A model generated the notes under the pieces. The model was not told where the DNA came from. It saw only the letters and a list, made by a program, of their open reading frames with translations, and made no database searches. A stretch of 64,000 nt of DNA from contig CAWHKS010000019.1 of assembly GCA_963829955.1 (NCBI GenBank), positions 62,001-126,000 on the forward strand. The letters run 5' to 3'. The stretch's first letter is position 1. Each line of letters begins with the position of its first letter. The stretch comes from DASTFY01 sp963829955 (lineage in GTDB: Bacteria > Actinomycetota > Acidimicrobiia > Acidimicrobiales > Ilumatobacteraceae). Made by a program: the position numbers and the translations under genes. Of the stretch, positions 31,961 through 40,568 are shown piece after piece.

Positions 31961-34624
31961 ATGTCCGCACCCGGCCCCCTCGCGCTCGGGCGGGGGGTCG
32001 TCGTGCGGGCAGGGGGCGGGGTGCCTGACGCGTGGGAAGGCGCGCCCGTGGTGCGTGTGGATGCCGGGACGCTGGAGGATCCGGCCAATGTCGTCACTGC
32101 GTTGCACGACGCCTGGCTGACCCGCAGCCCTGTCGTCGTGGAGCTGGGCATCGACCCCGCGATGTTCCGCGCGCCGGCGACCTGGGACGGCGAGGCCTGG
32201 CGGCTGGGCCCGTGGTTCGAGCCGTGGCTGGACCGGCTCCACTTCCTCGTCTGGGCCAACACCTACGACGCCCGGGACGGGCCGCCCGTGTGGTGGTGGG
32301 GCCGCAAGGCCGAACGGCTCGGTGCCCGCGTCCTGGACGGCGGAGCCGACGGACCGGGCGATGTCGAGCTGCCCGACGGCGAGCGGGTGTGGGTGGACGG
32401 CGGGCCGCGCACGTGCTTCCCGGCCATCGGCGGCGCGGGTGTCGTCCACAGCGACTCCGTCGAGCTCGGCCGGCTCACCGTCGTCCCCGCGGCTGCGCCG
32501 CCGACCGCGGAGTTGGCCCCCGACCAACTGGCCGCGGTCGCCCACGGCGCCGGTCCGGCGCGCGTGATCGCGCCGGCGGGCTCGGGGAAGACGCGGGTGC
32601 TGACGGAGCGACTCCGCCATCTGGTGGTCGACCGGCGCTTCGAGCGCGAATGCGTGCTGGCCGTGGCCTACAACAAGCGGGCCCAGCAGGAGATGGAAGC
32701 TCGGACGGCCGACTTCCGGCCCCGCGTCCAGACGCTCAACGCGCTCGGCTACTCCCTCCTCACCGAGGCGCACGGCCGGGCACCGCGCGTGCTGGACGAG
32801 CGCGAGGTGCGCAGGCTGGTGGCGGAGCTGGTGCCCGCCCAGCCCCGCCGGCTCAACACCGATCCGATCGGCCCCTACCTGGAAGCGCTGTCACTGGCCC
32901 GCCTCGGGCTGCGCGATCCGGACGAGGTGGAGGCCGAGCGGGACGACGTCCCTGGCCTGGCGGCCGCCTTTGATCCGTACCGGCGGCAGCTGGCCGCCGC
33001 CGGGGCTGTCGACTTCGACGAGCAGGTGTACGGCGCCGTGGAGCTCCTGCTGCGCGACGGCGATCGGCGCCGGGAGGCGCAGGCCCGGTGCCGCCACCTG
33101 CTCGTCGACGAGCTGCAGGACCTCACCCCGGCCCACGTGCTCCTGCTCCGGCTGCTGGCCGCACCCGGGCTCGACGTGTTCGGCGTGGGCGACGACGACC
33201 AGGTCATCTACGGCCACGCCGGCGCCGATCCCGGTTTCCTCCTGGACTTCGCCCGCCTGTTCCCCGGCGCGGCCGACCACCCGCTCGAGGTCAACTACCG
33301 GTGCCCCGCTGCCGTCGTCGATGCCGCCCGCCACCTTCTGTCGTACAACGACCGGCGGGTGGCGAAGGTGATCCGCCCCGGGCCGGACGTCTCGCAGGAT
33401 CCCGACGCCCTGCGTGTGCGGCGGCACCCGCCCGAGGACGGCGCCCGGGCGCTCGCCGGCCTCGTGCAGGGCTGGTTGGGGGAGCCGGGGACCACCAGCG
33501 ACGGCATCGCCGTCCTGACCCGCGTCAACTCGTTGCTGCTCGCACCGCACGTGGCGCTGGCCGAGGCCGGTGTCCCGGTCGACTCGGTGCTCCGGCCCGA
33601 CGTCCTGGACCGCACCGGGGTGCGAGCGGCGCTGGCCTACCTGCGCATCGGCGCGCATCCCGAGGGCTTCCCCGGCGACAACGTGGTCGAGGTCTACCGC
33701 CGGCCGTCGCGGGGCTTCCCGCAGTGGTTCCCCAAGTGGCTGCGCGGCCGGCTCGACATCGACGGTCTCCGCGCCATTGCCGACCGGCTCGACGACACGA
33801 AGGTGGCCACCAAGGTCCTGGCCCTCGCCGACGACCTGCAACTCGTGACGGACACGGTGCAGTCGGGCACGACCCGTGAGGCACTGGCCGTCGTGCGGGA
33901 CCACATCGGACTGGGCGGCGCCATGGGCCTGCTGGACTCCTCGAGCGCGACCGAGGGTGGGTCGAGCCACCTCGACGACCTGGAGGCCCTGACCGAGGTG
34001 GCGGACCTTCACCCCGACCCTCGGACCTTCGAGCAGTGGCTGCGCACGGTGTTCCACCGGGAGACGACGCCGGGAGGCGTCACCCTCTCCACCATCCACC
34101 GGGTCAAGGGTCAGGAGTGGGACCGGGTCGCCGTGTTCGGCGTGACGGCCGGGCTCGTGCCCCACCGGCTCGCGCTCGACGTGGAGGAGGAGCGGCGCGT
34201 GTTGCATGTGGCCATCACGCGGGCGCGCCGAGAGTCCGTCGTCCTGGCCGACGCCACCCGACCGTCGCCCTTCCTCGAAGAGCTGACTGGCGCGGCACCC
34301 CGGACGCCCGCGTCACCGCCGACGCGCCCCCGCACGGCCGCCGAGCCGCGTGCCCGACCCGCACTCGAACCGCTGCCTCCGGAAGCCGAAGCGCCCGAGG
34401 CCGCGCTGCGGGCCTGGCGGCTGGAGCGCTCGCGCCGCGACAAGGTCCCCGCCTACGTCGTGCTGTCCGACCGTCACCTGCAGGGCATCGCGCTCGCCCG
34501 CCCGGCGTCGTTGCGCGAGCTACGGGGGCTCCCGGGCATCGGCCCCACGAAGCTGGAGGCCTATGGCGAGGAGATCCTCGCCGTGCTCGAACCGTTCTCC
34601 GGCCCAATCTCCGGCCCGGCCTGA
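31961..34624 (+). CDS. UvrD/Rep-type superfamily 1 DNA helicase with HRDC-like C-terminus
   Basis: This 887-residue protein has an unrecognised N-terminal extension of about 180 residues (many Trp, for example PPVWWWGRKAERL), a Q-motif (LAPDQLAAVAH), Walker A APAGSGKT (residues 204-211), VLAVAYNKRAQQEM, Walker B LLVDELQDLTP, GDDDQVIYG, NYRCPAAVVD, STIHRVKGQEWD and LHVAITRARRESVV. The C-terminus ends in an HRDC-like helical domain (AALRAWRLERSRRDKVPAYVV...LPGIGPTKLEAYGEEIL), as in mycobacterial UvrD2. It is a 3'-5' helicase by family, probably in repair or R-loop removal. The DELQD variant of DExxD is present. ATG 31961 fits a TAAGGT hexamer 7 bases upstream. Confidence 0.88.
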   Translation: MSAPGPLALGRGVVVRAGGGVPDAWEGAPVVRVDAGTLEDPANVVTALHDAWLTRSPVVVELGIDPAMFRAPATWDGEAWRLGPWFEPWLDRLHFLVWANTYDARDGPPVWWWGRKAERLGARVLDGGADGPGDVELPDGERVWVDGGPRTCFPAIGGAGVVHSDSVELGRLTVVPAAAPPTAELAPDQLAAVAHGAGPARVIAPAGSGKTRVLTERLRHLVVDRRFERECVLAVAYNKRAQQEMEARTADFRPRVQTLNALGYSLLTEAHGRAPRVLDEREVRRLVAELVPAQPRRLNTDPIGPYLEALSLARLGLRDPDEVEAERDDVPGLAAAFDPYRRQLAAAGAVDFDEQVYGAVELLLRDGDRRREAQARCRHLLVDELQDLTPAHVLLLRLLAAPGLDVFGVGDDDQVIYGHAGADPGFLLDFARLFPGAADHPLEVNYRCPAAVVDAARHLLSYNDRRVAKVIRPGPDVSQDPDALRVRRHPPEDGARALAGLVQGWLGEPGTTSDGIAVLTRVNSLLLAPHVALAEAGVPVDSVLRPDVLDRTGVRAALAYLRIGAHPEGFPGDNVVEVYRRPSRGFPQWFPKWLRGRLDIDGLRAIADRLDDTKVATKVLALADDLQLVTDTVQSGTTREALAVVRDHIGLGGAMGLLDSSSATEGGSSHLDDLEALTEVADLHPDPRTFEQWLRTVFHRETTPGGVTLSTIHRVKGQEWDRVAVFGVTAGLVPHRLALDVEEERRVLHVAITRARRESVVLADATRPSPFLEELTGAAPRTPASPPTRPRTAAEPRARPALEPLPPEAEAPEAALRAWRLERSRRDKVPAYVVLSDRHLQGIALARPASLRELRGLPGIGPTKLEAYGEEILAVLEPFSGPISGPA

Positions 34625-34998
34625 TCGGCGTCGAGCTGCTGCACCAACCGCTTGGGCGCCACCACGCGGAACGCCTCCTCGCAGATCTCGGCCACCTCGT
34701 CCCAGTCGAGGCCGACGTCCAGCCGTAGACCGATCCAGCCCCTCCCACCCACGTACGGCGGGCGGAAGAAGCGGTCCGGCTCGGCCTCCACCAGCTCCGC
34801 CTGTGCGCCCGGCGGGGCAGCGCACACGAGGTGAGGGAAATCGTCCTGGTGGTGACCGTGGGTCCAGAGCGTGGCAAAGGTGGTCTTGCCCCGCACGAAC
34901 CAGGTCGGCGCGCCGTGGCTCAACCGCTCGGTGACCTCCGGGAGGGCCGTGCAGATGGCCCGCAGGCGCACGGCCAGCGCCTCGTCGGCCGGCTTCAT
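34561..34998 (-). CDS. MmcQ/YjbR-family protein
   Basis: A 145-residue protein of the MmcQ/YjbR DNA-binding-like fold: RLRAICTALPEVTERLSHGAPTWFV (in part ICTALPEVTERLSHG), KTTFATLWTHGHHQDDFPHLVC and RFFRPPYVGGRGWIGLRLDVG with a C-terminal DWDEVAEICEEAFRVVAPKR. The fold resembles the MotA C-terminal domain; a cellular role is not established for most members. The 3' end overlaps the convergent helicase by 64 bases, so the last 20 or so residues may be unconserved. ATG 35010 is an alternative start. Confidence 0.8.
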   Translation of the reverse strand: MKPADEALAVRLRAICTALPEVTERLSHGAPTWFVRGKTTFATLWTHGHHQDDFPHLVCAAPPGAQAELVEAEPDRFFRPPYVGGRGWIGLRLDVGLDWDEVAEICEEAFRVVAPKRLVQQLDADQAGPEIGPENGSSTARISSP

Positions 34999-35047
34999 GA
35001 CGGCCAGCATCGCGCTCCCGGCGCCCTCGATCGGGCACGATGACCGG

Positions 35048-35620
35048 ATGCGGGTGGTGCTGGTGCGGCACGGAGAGACGGCGTGGTCGCGGGCGGGCCG
35101 GCACACCGGCCGGACCGACCTGCCCCTGCTGGACGAGGGCGTGCGCCAGGCCGAGGCCGTCGGCGTGCGGCTGCGGGCCTTCGCCTTCGCCCAGGTGTGG
35201 TGCAGCCCGCTCACCCGGGCCCGCGAGACCTGCCGGCACGCCGGCCTCGGGGACCAGGCCACCTACGAGCCCGACCTGATGGAGTGGGACTACGGCGACT
35301 ACGAGGGACGACGGACCGTGGACATCCACCGCGAGCGGCCAGGCTGGGACCTGTTCAGCGAAGGGGTGCCGCACGGGGAGCACTTCGACGACGTGACGGC
35401 CCGGGTCGGGCGCGTGATCGAGCGCTTCCCGGTCGACGGGGACGTGGCGGTGTTCGCCCACGGCCACCTGCTGCGTGCGCTGACGGCCTCCTGGCTCGGC
35501 CTCGGCCACGCGATCGGCCGCGCCCTGCTGCTATCGCCGTGCACGGTGTCGATCCTCGGACGCGACCGCGGCGCGCCCGTCATCGCGCTCTGGAACGACG
35601 CCGGCCACCTCACCGGCTGA
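35048..35620 (+). CDS. Histidine phosphatase (phosphoglycerate mutase-like)
   Basis: The 190-residue protein has the catalytic RHG motif at the start (RVVLVRHGETAWS), SPLTRARETC with the second Arg, EWDYGDYEGR with the acid, and VFAHGHLLRALTASWLG with the second catalytic His. It hydrolyses phosphomonoesters in the cytoplasm; the substrate may be a sugar phosphate or alpha-ribazole phosphate. I chose the ATG at 35048 because the RHG motif follows after six residues. It is divergent from the YjbR-like gene, and the PAP2 gene follows after 42 bases. Confidence 0.88.
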   Translation: MRVVLVRHGETAWSRAGRHTGRTDLPLLDEGVRQAEAVGVRLRAFAFAQVWCSPLTRARETCRHAGLGDQATYEPDLMEWDYGDYEGRRTVDIHRERPGWDLFSEGVPHGEHFDDVTARVGRVIERFPVDGDVAVFAHGHLLRALTASWLGLGHAIGRALLLSPCTVSILGRDRGAPVIALWNDAGHLTG

Positions 35621-35649
35621 AGCCACTGGGGCCCCGCCGGGCGCACGAA

Positions 35650-35655
35650 TAGGAT
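35650..35655 (+). promoter_or_regulatory. Putative -10 element, PAP2 protein
   Basis: TAGGAT 7 bases before the ATG at 35663, with no Shine-Dalgarno sequence. Confidence 0.4.
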
Positions 35656-35662
35656 TTCCGCG

Positions 35663-36520
35663 ATGTGGCTGGAGTGGGAACCGGCGGCGATGGCGGTCTT
35701 CCTGCTCGTCGCGCTCGTCGTCGCCCTGCGGTCGGTCACTGCTCGCTGGGCCGGGGTCGTCTCGGCCTTCGCCCGCGAGCTGGCCATCATGTTCACCCTC
35801 TACGCGGTGTGGCGGCTGGCCAACAAGCTCTCGCTCATGGATCTCGACGGCGCCATGTGGCGGGGGCGTTGGCTGTGGGACCTGCAGCGGACCTGGCACC
35901 TGCCCAGCGAGGTCGCTGTCCAGCAGATGATCCTGCCCCATCCGCTGCTCGTGCAGTTCGCCAACATCTACTACGCCGTCGCTCACGTGCCGGCGATGAT
36001 CGTGTTCCTGGTGTGGCTGTTCGTGTGGCACCGGCCGCGCTACCCACAGCTCCGCAACGCGCTGGCACTCACCACCGGGGCCTGCCTGCTCATCCAGCTC
36101 ATCCCCGTCGCACCACCGCGGCTCATCCCCGGTCTGGGCGTCATCGACACCCCGCTGCTCTACCACCAGTCGGTCTACGGACCGATCGGCACCGGCATCG
36201 CCGCCCAGCTCTCCGCACTGCCGTCCGTCCACGTGGCGTGGGCGCTGCTCGTCGGCATCGGCGCGGTGATGGTCAGCGAGAGCCGGTGGCGATGGGTGAT
36301 CCTCGCCCACCCGATCCTGACCTGCTGGGTCGTGGTCGCCACCGGCAACCACTACTGGGTGGACGGGCTGCTCGCCGGCCTGCTCCTGGCAGCGGCACTG
36401 TTCGCGCAGCGTTGGCACCCGCTGGCGGCGCTCCAGCGGGGACCGGGTGGTCCGGCGAGAGCGCAGGCTCCGCCGGCGGTCACCAGCCATGATGGCGAGT
36501 CGTGCGCCCCGGTGAGCTAG
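35663..36520 (+). CDS. PAP2-superfamily membrane phosphatase/transferase
   Basis: The 285-residue membrane protein has about six hydrophobic segments. The family motifs are PPRLIPGLG in the middle, LPSVHVAWALLVGIG (catalytic His region) and GNHYWVDGLLAGLLL (second catalytic His). The conserved VHVAW and NHYWVD variants resemble the inositol-phosphotransferase/AUR1 branch rather than bacterial undecaprenyl-pyrophosphatases. It would act on lipid or inositol phosphates at the membrane. The tail is polar. It overlaps the debranching-enzyme gene by 19 bases, so both are probably cotranscribed. Confidence 0.85.
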   Translation: MWLEWEPAAMAVFLLVALVVALRSVTARWAGVVSAFARELAIMFTLYAVWRLANKLSLMDLDGAMWRGRWLWDLQRTWHLPSEVAVQQMILPHPLLVQFANIYYAVAHVPAMIVFLVWLFVWHRPRYPQLRNALALTTGACLLIQLIPVAPPRLIPGLGVIDTPLLYHQSVYGPIGTGIAAQLSALPSVHVAWALLVGIGAVMVSESRWRWVILAHPILTCWVVVATGNHYWVDGLLAGLLLAAALFAQRWHPLAALQRGPGGPARAQAPPAVTSHDGESCAPVS

Positions 36521-38431
36521 TCCCCGTCATCACCGCCGGCCGCCAGATCTGCGGGAGCCTCGAGGCGGCCAGCCGTCGGGAGTGGCTCGTGACCGACGGG
36601 CTGGGCGGCTACGCGATGGGGACGGTCTCGGGTTTGCGCACCCGGCGGTACCACGGTTTGCTCGTCGTGGCCACGGAGCCGCCCATCGGCCGGCGCCTGG
36701 GCCTGGCCTCCCTGGACGCGGTTGTCGTGATCGGCGACCAACGCATCAGGCTGGCGACCCACGAGTGGGCCGACAGCACCGTGTCGCCCGCCGGCTACCG
36801 GCTGCTCTCGAGCTTCACGCTGCGCTGCGGCATCCCTTGCTGGCGCTGGGACCTGGGCGACGTCATCATCGAGCGCGAGCTGGCCATGGTGCACGGCCGG
36901 CCCGCGGTGGGCATCGTGCACCGCGTCGTGCGGGCGCCCCGGCCGGTGCGGCTCGAGCTGGAGGCGCTCTGCACCTGGCGGGACGTGCACGGTGAGCGCT
37001 TCGGCAACGGGCCGCCCTCCGTCCAGGTCACCGCCGACGGCTTCACGTTCGAGGGCGCCTACCGGCTGGCCGGCCGCGGGTTCGAGCCCGACGGGAGCTG
37101 GTACCGCGGCGTGTGGGTCCGGGAGGAGGCGGCCCGCGGGCTGAACGCGGCGGAGGACCTCTGGTATGCCGGCCACTTCGTCGCCGAGTTGGACCAGGGT
37201 GACGCCGCCGAGGTCACCGCCTGGGCCGGTGATCTGGCGTCGTCGCCACCGGCGGCCACGGCGATCGTGGCCGGTGCCGCGGACCGGGCGAAGACGGTCA
37301 TCGCCGCGGCGCGAGCCGACGACGACACCGGCGCGCAGCTCGCCCTGGCCGCGGACCAACTGGTCGTGGCGGGCCCGACGATCGTTGCCGGCTACCCGTG
37401 GTTCGGCGACTGGTCTCGCGACACCATGACCTCCTACGAGGGGTTGCTGCTGGCCACCGGCCGCGCGGACGAGGGACGCCGCTTGCTGCTCCGGGCCGCA
37501 GAGTCGCTGTCAGAGGGGATGCTGGCGAACACGGCCGACGCCGGCGGTACGGAGTACAACACCGTCGACGGAACGCTGTGGTTCCTGCACGCGGTCGACC
37601 GCCACGTCGGGCTGACCGGCGACGAGGACCTGGTGGCGGCGCTGGCTGACGACCTGTTCGGCATCGTCGACCATCACGTTGCCGGCACCCGCTTCGGGAT
37701 CCGCGTCGATCCGGACGACGGTCTCCTGACCCAAGGCGCCGAAGGATGGGCGCTGACGTGGATGGACGCCCGGGTGGACGGCCGCCCGGTCACGCCGCGG
37801 GCCGGCAAACCGGTGGAGGTCAACGCGCTGTGGATCAACGGCCTGGCCGTCGTCGCCGCCCTCGGCACCCGCGTGGGCCGGGACGAGCGCGGCCGTCGCG
37901 GGCGCCGAGGCGCGCGCTCGGGCCTCGTTCGCGACGCGGTTCCGATCGGCCGGGCGCGAGGGTCTGGCCGACGTGATCGACGGACCCTCCGGGGACGACT
38001 GGTCCGTGCGGCCCAACCAGCTCCTGGCCGCCTCGCTCCCCCACGGACCGCTGGCCGAGGCCACGGTCGTCACGGCGTGCGGGCCGCTCGTGACCTCGCT
38101 CGGTCTGCGCTCACTGGCGCCGACCGATCCCCGCTACCGCAGCCACCACCGCGGCGGGCCGGCTGAACGGGACGAGGCCTACCACCAGGGGACGGTGTGG
38201 CCGTGGCTGATCGGGCCCCACGTCGAGGCCGTCCTGCGCACCGGGGGCACCGCGGACGGTCTGCTCGACGGGCTGGAGGGCCACCTCGCTGAGTGGGGCC
38301 TGGGCTCGGTGTCGGAGACGGCCGACGCCCATCCGCCGCACCAGGCGACGGGCTGCCCGTTCCAGGCCTGGTCGGTGGCTGAGCTCATCCGGGCCCGCGG
38401 CCTCGTCCGGGCGCGGGCCGGCGACGGTTAG
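36502..38431 (+). CDS. Glycogen debranching enzyme (amylo-alpha-1,6-glucosidase), frameshifted
   Basis: The N-terminal beta domain of archaeal-type GDE is clear: REWLVTDGLGGYAMGTVSGLRTRRYHGLLV (in parts EWLVTDGLGGYAMGT and RTRRYHGLLV). The (alpha/alpha)6 catalytic domain shows AGYPWFGDWSRDTMTSYEG, NTADAGGTEYNTVDGTLWFL and VNALWINGLAVVAAL. The frame then breaks near 37880 (after VGRD); continuing one base later gives SAAVAGAEARARASFATRF, LADVIDGPSGDDWSVRPNQ and YHQGTVWPWLIGPH to the stop at 38431. Restored length is about 642 residues, normal for the family. It removes alpha-1,6 branches in glycogen or maltodextrin. The net +1 shift may be a sequencing error. GTG start inside the PAP2 gene. 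Confidence 0.85.
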
Positions 38432-39624
38432 CGGGTGGAGCCCCGGCCGGCCTCGAGGCCTCGCTGCCAGGACCAAGCGTATTCCGCGTCCTCTGACGCC
38501 AGCGCGCCTGCACCGAGGCGGACCGGCGCGAAGGTGTCGATCATCACCGCCAGCTCCTCCGTGGCGGGCTGGCCGATGGAGGCCTCCACGCTCCCGGGCT
38601 GCGGACCGTGCACGAACCCCGCCGGATGGAGGGTGACCGACCCGGTCTCGACCCCGGAGCCTTTGCGGCTCATGAACTCGCCCCCTACGTAGAACAGCAG
38701 CTCATCGGAGTCGACGTTCGCGTGGTTGTAGGGCGCGGGGACGGCGAGCGGGTGGTAGTCGAAGAGGCGGGGCACGAAGCTGCAGATCACGAACTTCGGC
38801 CCGGCGAACGTCTGGTGCACGGGCGGCGGCTGGTGGATGCGGCCGGTGATCGGCTCGAAGTCGTGGATCGACAGGGCGAACGGGTAGAGGCAACCGGCCC
38901 ACCCGATCACGTCGAACGGGTGGTACCGGTACGTGTAGCGGGTGAGGCCGCTGCGATGACGGACGAGCACGTCGACCGGTCCGTCCGCCTCGACCTGCAG
39001 CGGTTCCTCGGACGCTCGGAGATCGCGCTCGCAGAACGGTGCGTGCTCGAGGAACTGGCCCTGCGACGACAGGTACCGCGACGGGAAGGTGACGTGACCG
39101 GCGGCCTCCACGACGAGCAGGCGCAGTGGCTCATCGCCGAGTGGCACCCAACGGTGGGTCGTTGACATCGAAACGACCACGTAATCGCCCGGCTCGACCT
39201 CGAGGACGCCGTACACGGACTCCAGGCGGCCGCGCCCCGACCGGACGTACAGGAGCTCGTCACCGGTCGCGTTGCGGTAAAGCCCGCTGGCCTCGGTGGC
39301 GGCCACGCTCGAGATGACGACGTCGTCGTTGCCCACCAGCACCGCCCGCGCCGCGACCGCATCGCCGCCCGCGGGCAGGGCGTCCGTGCGGAAGTGCCGC
39401 GGCAGGAGCGGATCGTTGGCCACGAGCGGCTCGAGCTGGCGCGGATCTACCACGGTCTCCGCGGCGACGATGGCCGTCGGCAGGTGCCGGTGGTACAGGA
39501 GCGAGGACTCCTCGGAGAAACCCTCGGTGCCGATGAGCTCCTCGGCATAAAGCCCGCCATCGGGCTGGCGGAACTGGGTGTGCCGCTTCCTGGGCACGTC
39601 CCCCACGCTGCGGTAGTACGGCAT
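38428..39624 (-). CDS. hmgA: Homogentisate 1,2-dioxygenase
   Basis: The 398-residue cupin-fold enzyme opens the ring of homogentisate to maleylacetoacetate in tyrosine and phenylalanine breakdown. Diagnostic parts are PYYRSVGDVPRKRHTQFRQP, ELIGTEGFSEESSLLYHRHL, YHPFDVIGWAGCLYPFALSI, GPKFVICSFVPRLFDYHP, PYNHANVDSDELLFYVGGEF (His and Glu iron ligands) and LHPAGFVHGPQPGS (third ligand). It is somewhat shorter than the roughly 430-residue animal enzyme but complete. ATG 39624 is preferred because GGAGG lies 6 bases upstream. It is divergent from the unknown gene at 39708; two IclR-type palindromes lie between them. No maleylacetoacetate isomerase or fumarylacetoacetase gene is in the window. Confidence 0.93.
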   Translation of the reverse strand: MPYYRSVGDVPRKRHTQFRQPDGGLYAEELIGTEGFSEESSLLYHRHLPTAIVAAETVVDPRQLEPLVANDPLLPRHFRTDALPAGGDAVAARAVLVGNDDVVISSVAATEASGLYRNATGDELLYVRSGRGRLESVYGVLEVEPGDYVVVSMSTTHRWVPLGDEPLRLLVVEAAGHVTFPSRYLSSQGQFLEHAPFCERDLRASEEPLQVEADGPVDVLVRHRSGLTRYTYRYHPFDVIGWAGCLYPFALSIHDFEPITGRIHQPPPVHQTFAGPKFVICSFVPRLFDYHPLAVPAPYNHANVDSDELLFYVGGEFMSRKGSGVETGSVTLHPAGFVHGPQPGSVEASIGQPATEELAVMIDTFAPVRLGAGALASEDAEYAWSWQRGLEAGRGSTR

Positions 39625-39651
39625 CACGACCTCCGGGCGAATCGCCAGCGT

Positions 39652-39666
39652 GTCCGCTGAACGGAC
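39652..39666. promoter_or_regulatory. IclR-type operator 1
   Basis: GTCCGCTGAACGGAC, a palindrome with 5-base arms, fitting GTNCGNTNANCGNAC like the PcaU/PcaR/PobR sites of the IclR family. Its centre is 21 bases from operator 2. Confidence 0.65.
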
Positions 39667-39672
39667 GTCGCT

Positions 39673-39687
39673 GTACGTTGAGCGTAC
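39673..39687. promoter_or_regulatory. IclR-type operator 2
   Basis: GTACGTTGAGCGTAC, same pattern and same spacer length as operator 1. It ends 6 bases before the predicted -10 of the gene at 39708 and covers the -35 position. Confidence 0.65.
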
Positions 39688-39693
39688 GCGGAC

Positions 39694-39699
39694 TACCCT
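39694..39699 (+). promoter_or_regulatory. Putative -10 element upstream of 39708
   Basis: TACCCT 8 bases before the ATG at 39708, with no Shine-Dalgarno sequence. It supports this start over the TTG at 39678, which would lie inside operator 2. Confidence 0.4.
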
Positions 39700-39707
39700 A
39701 CACCCCG

Positions 39708-40556
39708 ATGCGCGCGGGAACGACCGGTGAGCCCCCGATCCTGTTCCACCACCTCATCGACGACGCCGCTCTCTTCCCGCCCGGCAACGCGCCGATGGAC
39801 GCTGCCGTGCCCGCCCACCTCGCGCTGCGGGCCGGTCCGCTCGCAGGCCTCATCGGACCGTTCCTGTGTCCGGCCAGCCGGGTGCCGGAGCTGGTCGCTC
39901 TGCTGCCCGCCGACGGCGTCCTGGAGATCGGTCTGATCGTGGACACCGGACTCGACACCGTCGCCGACGCCCTCGTCGCGGCCAAGGCGGATGCCCGGAT
40001 CCGCACCGTCATGGTCGAGGCGCCGGTCCCGGCAGGGAGCGACCTGCCCGTGGGCACGGTCCGCGCCATCGAGCAGGTCGAGCGCGTGGCGCCCGATGCC
40101 CGTCTGTACGTCGAGCTGCCGAGGACGGCCGGCTGGGTGGATGCCCTCGACGTCCTCGCCCACGCGGGCCGGGCGGCGAAGTTCCGCACGGGCGGGCTGG
40201 CGACCGAGCTCTTCCCGAGCGACGTCGAGCTGGCGGCCTTCATCCTCGCCTGCCGGGATCGGGCGGTCGCCTTCAAGTGCACGGCCGGCCTGCACCACGC
40301 CGTCCGGTACACGGACGCCGCGACCGGCTTCCGGCACCACGGCGTGCTCAACATCCTGGTGGCGACGGCCCGGGCGGTCACCGGCGGGGCCGTCGAGGAG
40401 GCGCTGGCCGAGCTCCGGCCCGACGCGCTGGCCGCCGAAGCCGCCGCCCTCTCGCCCGCCACGGCGGCAGCCGCACGCTCCCTGTTCTCCAGCTACGGCT
40501 CGTGCAGCGTCGACGAGCCGGTGGCCGATCTCCGAGGGCTCGGCCTCCTGCCGTGA
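39708..40556 (+). CDS. Conserved-looking unknown protein beside hmgA
   Basis: A 282-residue protein of unknown function. The N-terminus ILFHHLIDDAALFPPGNAPM is rich in His, Asp and Pro in a pattern that looks conserved. The body alternates strands and helices in a barrel-like way (VLEIGLIVDTGLDTV, IRTVMVEAPVPAG, ARLYVELPRTAGW, AAKFRTGGLATELFPSD, AVAFKCTAGLHHAVRY, GFRHHGVLNILVATA). KFRTGG and FKCTAGLHH would sit at strand ends and could form an active site, so an enzyme of TIM-barrel type is inferred. It shares a control region with hmgA and is followed 12 bases later by the IclR gene, pointing to aromatic amino acid catabolism. Confidence 0.7.
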   Translation: MRAGTTGEPPILFHHLIDDAALFPPGNAPMDAAVPAHLALRAGPLAGLIGPFLCPASRVPELVALLPADGVLEIGLIVDTGLDTVADALVAAKADARIRTVMVEAPVPAGSDLPVGTVRAIEQVERVAPDARLYVELPRTAGWVDALDVLAHAGRAAKFRTGGLATELFPSDVELAAFILACRDRAVAFKCTAGLHHAVRYTDAATGFRHHGVLNILVATARAVTGGAVEEALAELRPDALAAEAAALSPATAAAARSLFSSYGSCSVDEPVADLRGLGLLP

Positions 40557-40568
40557 CCCGGCCCGCCC

